A DNA stretch of 64,000 bases, taken from NCBI RefSeq assembly GCF_015999465.1, contig NZ_CP065534.1, positions 2,170,001 through 2,234,000 of the forward strand, written 5' to 3'. This DNA comes from Lonsdalea populi. Its GTDB lineage: Bacteria; Pseudomonadota; Gammaproteobacteria; Enterobacterales; Enterobacteriaceae. The stretch's first letter is position 1. The number at the start of each line of letters is the position of its first letter. Positions 57,511 to 64,000 of the stretch are shown here, piece by piece. Under the pieces are notes generated by a model. The model did no database searches and was not told where the DNA came from. It worked only from the letters and a program-made list of their open reading frames with translations. A program made the translations under genes and the position numbers.

Positions 57511-57841
57511 TTGATTTCGCTTGCGCTTTGTATGGCAGCGTCGGCGAAACCGTGATTTCAGCGTAGAGTCTATCGCCACTATTCACGAATAGTCACTGAA
57601 AATTCGGTGTATATATTTGTATATAACGGATTTTTCTCTTGGTGCGACAGCCTGGCCCATCTGGTAAAACTTACCCGCGACATCCGCCGAATTCTCTGCC
57701 CCCAGGGTACGGCGACTCACGCAAAACGCCGCTCTGCCCTTTTTTCCGCACGATTTTCCTCATGCGGGGTGCGAGACCGGCGGCCAGTGTGGTATATATC
57801 CGCCACGTTTTTTTTTATTTACTTAATTGGGTGAGGCATCT
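57511..57841. other. Divergent promoter region of moaA and ybhK
   Basis: No gene is seen. It includes the palindrome ACTATTC-AC-GAATAGT (57578-57593) and TATATATTTGTATATA (57610-57625), both candidate operators or promoter elements of moaA. Confidence 0.45.
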
Positions 57842-58774
57842 ATGCGCAATCTCACATTGACCGATCTCCGGCGCGTGGTGGCTTTGGGAGGTGGACACGG
57901 TCTGGGACGCGTGATGTCTTCACTCTCTTTCCTCGGCTCACGCCTGACCGGCATCGTCACCACCACGGATAACGGCGGCTCAACCGGCCGTATTCGCCGC
58001 TCCGAAGGCGGTATCGCCTGGGGCGATACCCGCAACTGCCTCAATCAGCTCATCACCACACCGAGCACGGCCGCCGCCATGTTTGAATACCGCTTCGGCG
58101 GCAGCGGCGAATTGGCCGGACACAATCTGGGCAATCTGATGCTCAAGGCGCTGGACAATCTCAGCGTCCGCCCGCTGAAGGCGATCAAGCTTATCCGCAA
58201 CCTGCTGCAAATCGACGCCGAACTCATTCCGATGTCCGAGCAATCCGCCGACTTGCTGGCGACGGACGCGCAGGGGTTGCCGGTCTACGGCGAGGTCGCC
58301 GTCGATCAGTTGGCGACGTTGCCGCAGGATCTGCGCCTGTTTCCCGCCGTCGCCGCCACGCGCGAAGCGCTGGATGCCATCGCCAATGCCGATCTGCTGC
58401 TCATCGGCCCCGGCAGTTTTCTGACCAGCCTGATGCCCCTGCTGCTGCTGGAGGATCTGACTGTTGCGCTCCACCACAGCAACGCGCCGATGGTGTATAT
58501 CGCCAATCTGGATCAGGAACAGAGCCCGGCGGCCTCGCAGCTCACGACGGCGCATCAGATTGCTATGATTGAAGCCAAGGTCGGCCGCCGGATTATCGAC
58601 GCGGTGATCCTGCGTCCCCGGATGAGCACCGAGGCGCTTTCAGATCGCCTGGTGATACAGCAACCGCTGGCGGCGGCTGATGTTCCGCATCACCACGATC
58701 GCCAGTTGCTGCGCGAGGCCATCGCTCAAACGCAGCGACAGCTGGCCTTGAATCTGCATCGCCAAACGGCCTGA
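57842..58774 (+). CDS. ybhK: YvcK/CofD-like protein YbhK
   Basis: A 310-residue protein of the gluconeogenesis factor YvcK family. The nucleotide-sugar binding start [18 protein letters not shown] and the conserved [14 protein letters not shown] are present. The Bacillus homologue is needed on gluconeogenic carbon and binds UDP-GlcNAc. The role in enterobacteria is not known. The frame extends to 57827, but ATG 57842 is preferred, behind TGAGG. Confidence 0.94.
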   Translation: MRNLTLTDLRRVVALGGGHGLGRVMSSLSFLGSRLTGIVTTTDNGGSTGRIRRSEGGIAWGDTRNCLNQLITTPSTAAAMFEYRFGGSGELAGHNLGNLMLKALDNLSVRPLKAIKLIRNLLQIDAELIPMSEQSADLLATDAQGLPVYGEVAVDQLATLPQDLRLFPAVAATREALDAIANADLLLIGPGSFLTSLMPLLLLEDLTVALHHSNAPMVYIANLDQEQSPAASQLTTAHQIAMIEAKVGRRIIDAVILRPRMSTEALSDRLVIQQPLAAADVPHHHDRQLLREAIAQTQRQLALNLHRQTA

Positions 58775-59004
58775 CGGCCGGTTCAGCTAAACAACACACG
58801 CCTTCATTCAAGGTCGCCGTCAGCTCGAAGGCGACCGCTACATCGCCCAGCGCTTTGACCTCAATGACCCACCGGCAAATCGTCGCCGTTTCTGTAGAAA
58901 AACCGCCGCTCGCACCGGCTGCCGGCGATAGACAACACATCCATTCCTGACGTCAACGTATTCGTGACCGAAACCTTGTTGAGCTTGGGGGCGTGACGTG
59001 GCCG

Positions 59005-61017
<2,013 letters not shown>

Positions 61018-61115
61018 GAGCTGGGCTACCTGATTAGGGAAGATGAAAGAAACGACGCTCGGTCAGCATGTCGACTTCCTCAGTATGGGAAGCGATCGGG
61101 TTGAATGCCAGCCAC

Positions 61116-61143
61116 ATGATACTGGATGTAACCACAGCCTCAA
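61116..61143 (-). promoter_or_regulatory. uvrB: LexA-box promoter of uvrB
   Basis: On the minus strand -35 TTGAGG is followed by the 16-bp CTGTGGTTACATCCAG and -10 TATCAT. The LexA box CTG-N10-CAG (61122-61137) fills the whole spacer, so LexA binding would occlude RNA polymerase. The SOS-regulated E. coli uvrB promoter has the same layout. Confidence 0.8.
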
Positions 61144-61410
61144 GTTTTGCGTGCCGCGATAGCATATTGCGATGCCCTTAGCCAGCGTGAAAATGCATCT
61201 TATCCCCAGCTGTCACCCCAGTGACATTAAAATGTCTTGGACGTTGACCGTAATTTACACAACTCGCCAGCGGTGCGGAGAATGCCGCTTGATTTTAATT
61301 AAATTGTTGATTTTTATAATCTTGAACAAAAAGCCGAGAATACCGTCAACCTTCGCAAAACCCGCGCCAGCTCTCGTCTGGATGCGTTTTTCTAATTCTC
61401 ATACACACGG

Positions 61411-61433
61411 TTATCCACAGAAATGGTGGATAA
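61411..61433. promoter_or_regulatory. Inverted pair of DnaA boxes
   Basis: TTATCCACA (61411-61419, consensus box) and, on the other strand, TTATCCACC (61425-61433), face each other 5 bp apart. They lie about 400 bp upstream of uvrB. A DnaA site upstream of E. coli uvrB has been described. Confidence 0.65.
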
Positions 61434-61667
61434 CTCCCACAAGAGCCCAGTGGTCCTGAGTTGGAGATAAAGGCCCAGACTCGCTGTAGGGGAACGCAAT
61501 CTTTTTTTTTTTCGTTTATTTTTTGGCGTAATGATGATCGTGCGAGGTGAAAGAAGGTGCCTGAGTGTTGATTGACGTCAAAAAATATAGCGAAAAACAC
61601 CGTGGAAAAGTTTTTTCAAGATGCTTTAACCTATCAATTTTTAGCGCTTTAAGCCTTTTCGTGGCGA

Positions 61668-62351
61668 TTATGCGCAGAGCGCGGCGAGGTTCAGATAGTG
61701 CCCCAGTTCCTGCTGCGGTTCGGGATGCGTTAAACGCGGGATTTCACCCAGCATTGGTGCAGGAATGCGCTGCTGAAGCGACCGCAAATATGCCTGGTGG
61801 CGATTGCCGGGCAGAGCGACGTCATTGGCTATCCATCCCGCCAGCGTTAGCCCGGCCTGCTGCACGGCCTGCGCAGTGAGCATGGCGTGATTGATGCAGC
61901 CCAGCTTGACGCCAACGACCATAATGACCGGCAGTTGCTCTTGCACGACCCAGTCCGCGTAAGTCTGACGATGGGAAAGCGGCGTGAACCATCCGCCAGC
62001 GCCTTCGACTAACACCCACTCAGAGCGGGCCGTCAGCGCGAGCAAACCGGCGCTGAGCGCGTCAAATTCGATCGGTCGCCCTTCTTCCGCGCTGATGATA
62101 TGAGGCGATGTCGGCTCGGCGAAAGCCAGCGGGTTGACCTCCTCATAAGTCAGCGCCAGCCGACTGTTGGCTTGCAGCCACAGCGCATCCCGATTACGCA
62201 GCCCGTCCGGCGTCATCTCGCAGCCGGAGGCCACTGGTTTGTAACCCGCGGTGAGATACCCGGCGCGACCGGCCGCCTGTAACAGCGCGGCGCTGGCGAC
62301 CGTTTTGCCCACGTCGGTGTCCGTGCCGGTCACGAACCAGCGCTTAGTCAT
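61668..62351 (-). CDS. bioD: Dethiobiotin synthetase BioD
   Basis: A 227-residue ATP-dependent enzyme that closes the ureido ring of dethiobiotin from 7,8-diaminopelargonate and CO2. Walker-like GTDTDVGKT is at the N-terminus, and VEGAGGW follows. The start at 62351 ([15 protein letters not shown]) overlaps the end of bioC by 8 bp. An upstream ATG 62357 is in frame but is less likely. Confidence 0.95.
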   Translation of the reverse strand: MTKRWFVTGTDTDVGKTVASAALLQAAGRAGYLTAGYKPVASGCEMTPDGLRNRDALWLQANSRLALTYEEVNPLAFAEPTSPHIISAEEGRPIEFDALSAGLLALTARSEWVLVEGAGGWFTPLSHRQTYADWVVQEQLPVIMVVGVKLGCINHAMLTAQAVQQAGLTLAGWIANDVALPGNRHQAYLRSLQQRIPAPMLGEIPRLTHPEPQQELGHYLNLAALCA

Positions 62352-63108
62352 GTTCAATCACTCCCAGAATTCGTTGATAGGTTAGAGGGTAGCCCTGCGG
62401 CGCATGCGGATAGTCCTCCGCCAGCGCCCGCAGCCGTTCCCGGGTGATCGCGCGGGAAGGTCGCCCCTCGTGCAACCAGGTCGCGCCCACGCCCTTTAGC
62501 GAGCGCATGAGGCTCAGCACATCGGGGAAATAGCAGGTCAGCGGCGCGCTGACCAACCGATAGCGATAGGGCCGACAGGCCGCCTCGATCTCCGGCGCCG
62601 TCAAGAAACGATTGACCCGACGCGAGCCATCCAGACGCCGCCATGCGTTTTCCAGCTCCGCCAGCGTGCCTTGAGCCAGTGTACAGAAGGCGACGGCGCC
62701 GCCGGGACGCGTCACGCGGTATAGCTCGCCCAGTCCGCGAGACAGATCGTCGCACCACTGGATCGCCAGATTGCTGAAGCTCAGATCCACACTGGCCGTC
62801 GGCAGCGGCAGATGTTCGATGTCGCCCAACACATAGTGGGTCGCCGACGCCCGCTGCCGCGCTGCCGCCAGCATCTGCGACGACAGATCCAGCGCGGTCA
62901 CGCGTTTGCCCTGGGCCTGCCAGCGGCGGCTGAAATAACCCGTCCCACAGCCTGCGTCCAGCAATTCCCTCCCGGCATGATCACCCAGCAGCGACATCAG
63001 ACGCTCCCCGCTATCACGCTGCAGCTCGGCAAAACGATCGTAGTGCGTGGCGGCGCGGCCAAACGCTCGCGCAATCGCCCGCTTATGGGGGGACTCAGCC
63101 GGCGTCAT
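62344..63108 (-). CDS. bioC: Malonyl-ACP O-methyltransferase BioC
   Basis: A 254-residue S-adenosylmethionine methyltransferase. It methylates malonyl-ACP to begin pimeloyl assembly. Motif [14 protein letters not shown] binds SAM. The start at 63108 lies inside the bioF stop region (14-bp overlap), and the end overlaps bioD, so the three genes are coupled. Confidence 0.94.
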   Translation of the reverse strand: MTPAESPHKRAIARAFGRAATHYDRFAELQRDSGERLMSLLGDHAGRELLDAGCGTGYFSRRWQAQGKRVTALDLSSQMLAAARQRASATHYVLGDIEHLPLPTASVDLSFSNLAIQWCDDLSRGLGELYRVTRPGGAVAFCTLAQGTLAELENAWRRLDGSRRVNRFLTAPEIEAACRPYRYRLVSAPLTCYFPDVLSLMRSLKGVGATWLHEGRPSRAITRERLRALAEDYPHAPQGYPLTYQRILGVIEHD

Positions 63109-64000
63109 GCAACACCTCCAGCAGCCGGTCGATATCCTGCGGCGTATGACTCGCCGTCAAGGTGATACGCAGGCGAGAGGTGCCCGGCGGGACCGTCGGC
63201 GGCCGCATCGCGCCGACCCACAGCCCTTGCTCGCGCAGCGTCTGAGACAGCGCCAGCGTTTTATGATTGTCGCCGACGATCAGCGGTTGGATCGCGCTCC
63301 GGGACGTTTGCAACTGATAGGCCAGCCCGGCGGCGCCGCGACGAAAGCGGACGATGTTGTCCGTCAAACATTGCCGCAGGTCATCGCCTTGACGCACCAC
63401 GTCCAGCGCCGCGCCCAACGCGCAGGCCTGAGCGGGCGGCATCGAGGTGCTATAGATAAGGTGGCGGGCGAACTGCGTCAGATACTCCGCGATTTCGTGT
63501 CCACACAGCACCGCCGCGCCGCTGGCGCCGAACGCTTTACCGAAGGTGACGATCAGCAGCTCAGGCTGCATACCTTGATTCCAGCAGCTGCCGCGCCCCT
63601 GTTCGCCCAGCACGCCGATGCCATGCGCATCGTCGACCATTAGCCAGGCGCGGTGACGCCGGCTCGCCGCCAGCAGTTCAGGCAGCGGCGCCGCGTCTCC
63701 GTCCATGCTGAAGATCCCCTCCGTCACCGCCAGCGTCTGGCCGTCGCACGGCGAGCGCAACAGACGCTCTAGCCCCTCCGGCTGATTGTGCGGGAAACGG
63801 CGCAACGTCGCAGGCGACAACGCGGCGGCCTCCAGCAGCGACGCATGGCTGAGCTTGTCGGCCAGAATGCGATCTCCCGCTTCCGCCAGCGCGCCGATCA
63901 CGGCCTGATTGGCGGCATAGCCGGAGATGAACAGCAGCGCGCGATCGTAGCCGAGCCAGTCCGCCAGCTGCCGCTCCAGCGCTTCGTGTGCGACGCTGTA
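63095..64000 (-). CDS. bioF: 8-amino-7-oxononanoate synthase BioF (partial, 5' end beyond window)
   Basis: The C-terminal 301 residues of a PLP enzyme that condenses pimeloyl-ACP with L-alanine. The frame remains open through the window edge ([20 protein letters not shown] is read from 64000 inward). The PLP-binding Lys is in [12 protein letters not shown], and [11 protein letters not shown] is the conserved Asp-His motif. In E. coli the order is bioB-bioF-bioC-bioD. bioA and bioB are expected beyond the window. Confidence 0.95.
   Translation of the reverse strand, partial: YSVAHEALERQLADWLGYDRALLFISGYAANQAVIGALAEAGDRILADKLSHASLLEAAALSPATLRRFPHNQPEGLERLLRSPCDGQTLAVTEGIFSMDGDAAPLPELLAASRRHRAWLMVDDAHGIGVLGEQGRGSCWNQGMQPELLIVTFGKAFGASGAAVLCGHEIAEYLTQFARHLIYSTSMPPAQACALGAALDVVRQGDDLRQCLTDNIVRFRRGAAGLAYQLQTSRSAIQPLIVGDNHKTLALSQTLREQGLWVGAMRPPTVPPGTSRLRITLTASHTPQDIDRLLEVLHDAG

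Larger units (their letters stand above)
61018..61667. other. 650-bp region upstream of uvrB and downstream of bioD
   Basis: No supported gene. It contains the uvrB promoter with LexA box and a pair of DnaA boxes (both listed). A run of T at 61502-61511 was noted. E. coli has bioD directly beside uvrB with a similar regulatory region. Confidence 0.5.

Noticed and set aside
58593..58940. Minus-strand frame overlapping the 3' end of ybhK
   Set aside because: Mostly antisense to ybhK and with no family similarity; the 230-bp gap between ybhK and uvrB holds nothing I can support.
61411..61433. Replication origin
   Set aside because: Only two DnaA boxes, with no clustered 13-mers or GATC-rich array and no neighbouring origin genes.
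61172..61459. Plus-strand frame upstream of uvrB
   Set aside because: Overlaps the DnaA boxes, has no plausible ribosome site and no resemblance to a family.

Overview
The window is chromosomal DNA of a member of the order Enterobacterales. Nearly every gene has an Escherichia coli counterpart of the same length and often the same order (mepS, yejABEF, yejG, bcr, rsuA, radD, rplY, yejKLM, tRNA-Pro; dps, glnHPQ; rhlE, clsB-ybhN, ybhL, moaABCDE, ybhK, uvrB, bioFCD). Divergence from E. coli, mixed local order and fairly GC-rich coding sequence suggest a plant-associated genus of the Pectobacteriaceae (Brenneria, Lonsdalea, Pectobacterium or Dickeya type). That placement is inference, not proof.

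Layout. 0.35-6.7 kb: murein endopeptidase MepS and the YejABEF peptide importer. 6.7-12 kb: yejG, the Bcr drug exporter, rsuA, the helicase gene radD with a small upstream ORF that may be coupled to it, and ribosomal protein L25. 12.3-16.1 kb: pyruvate transporter YhjX beside its presumed two-component regulators YpdA/YpdB. 16.3-19.65 kb: yejK, yejL, yejM and tRNA-Pro(GGG). 19.65-26.35 kb is a visibly AT-richer, loosely packed accessory stretch beginning at the tRNA: two cold-shock-domain genes, a DUF2058 gene, a decayed IS3-family element, glpM, a rhodanese and ompX. 26.35-29.5 kb: dps and glutamine importer glnHPQ. 29.6-36.4 kb: a PAP2 acid phosphatase with a Pho-box-like site, an M3 peptidase, ybiB and dinG. 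36.4-49.6 kb is a mosaic block between dinG and rhlE: a LysE-family pseudogene, yohO, bglX, an aminotransferase divergent from a DeoR-type regulator, a glutathione transferase, pbpG, queH, a class IV adenylate cyclase homologue missing catalytic residues, dusC, and an AraC regulator divergent from an EamA transporter. 49.7-58.8 kb: rhlE, clsB-ybhN, ybhL, the moaABCDE operon behind a molybdenum-cofactor riboswitch, and ybhK. 59-64 kb: uvrB with a LexA-box promoter, a pair of DnaA boxes, and bioD-bioC-bioF, with bioF running off the window end.

Working together: three import or export systems (YejABEF, GlnHPQ, YhjX with YpdAB) form complete units; moaABCDE is a complete five-gene cofactor operon under its own riboswitch; bioFCD is translationally overlapped. 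I found no CRISPR array, prophage, toxin-antitoxin or recognisable defence system. The best leads are the CyaB-like probable pseudoenzyme (45.8-46.3 kb), the repeated operator-like motif between the aminotransferase and the DeoR regulator (41.66-41.90 kb), the small ORF coupled to radD (9.65-9.82 kb), and the cold-shock-domain protein with an unassigned C-terminal half (19.95-20.4 kb).
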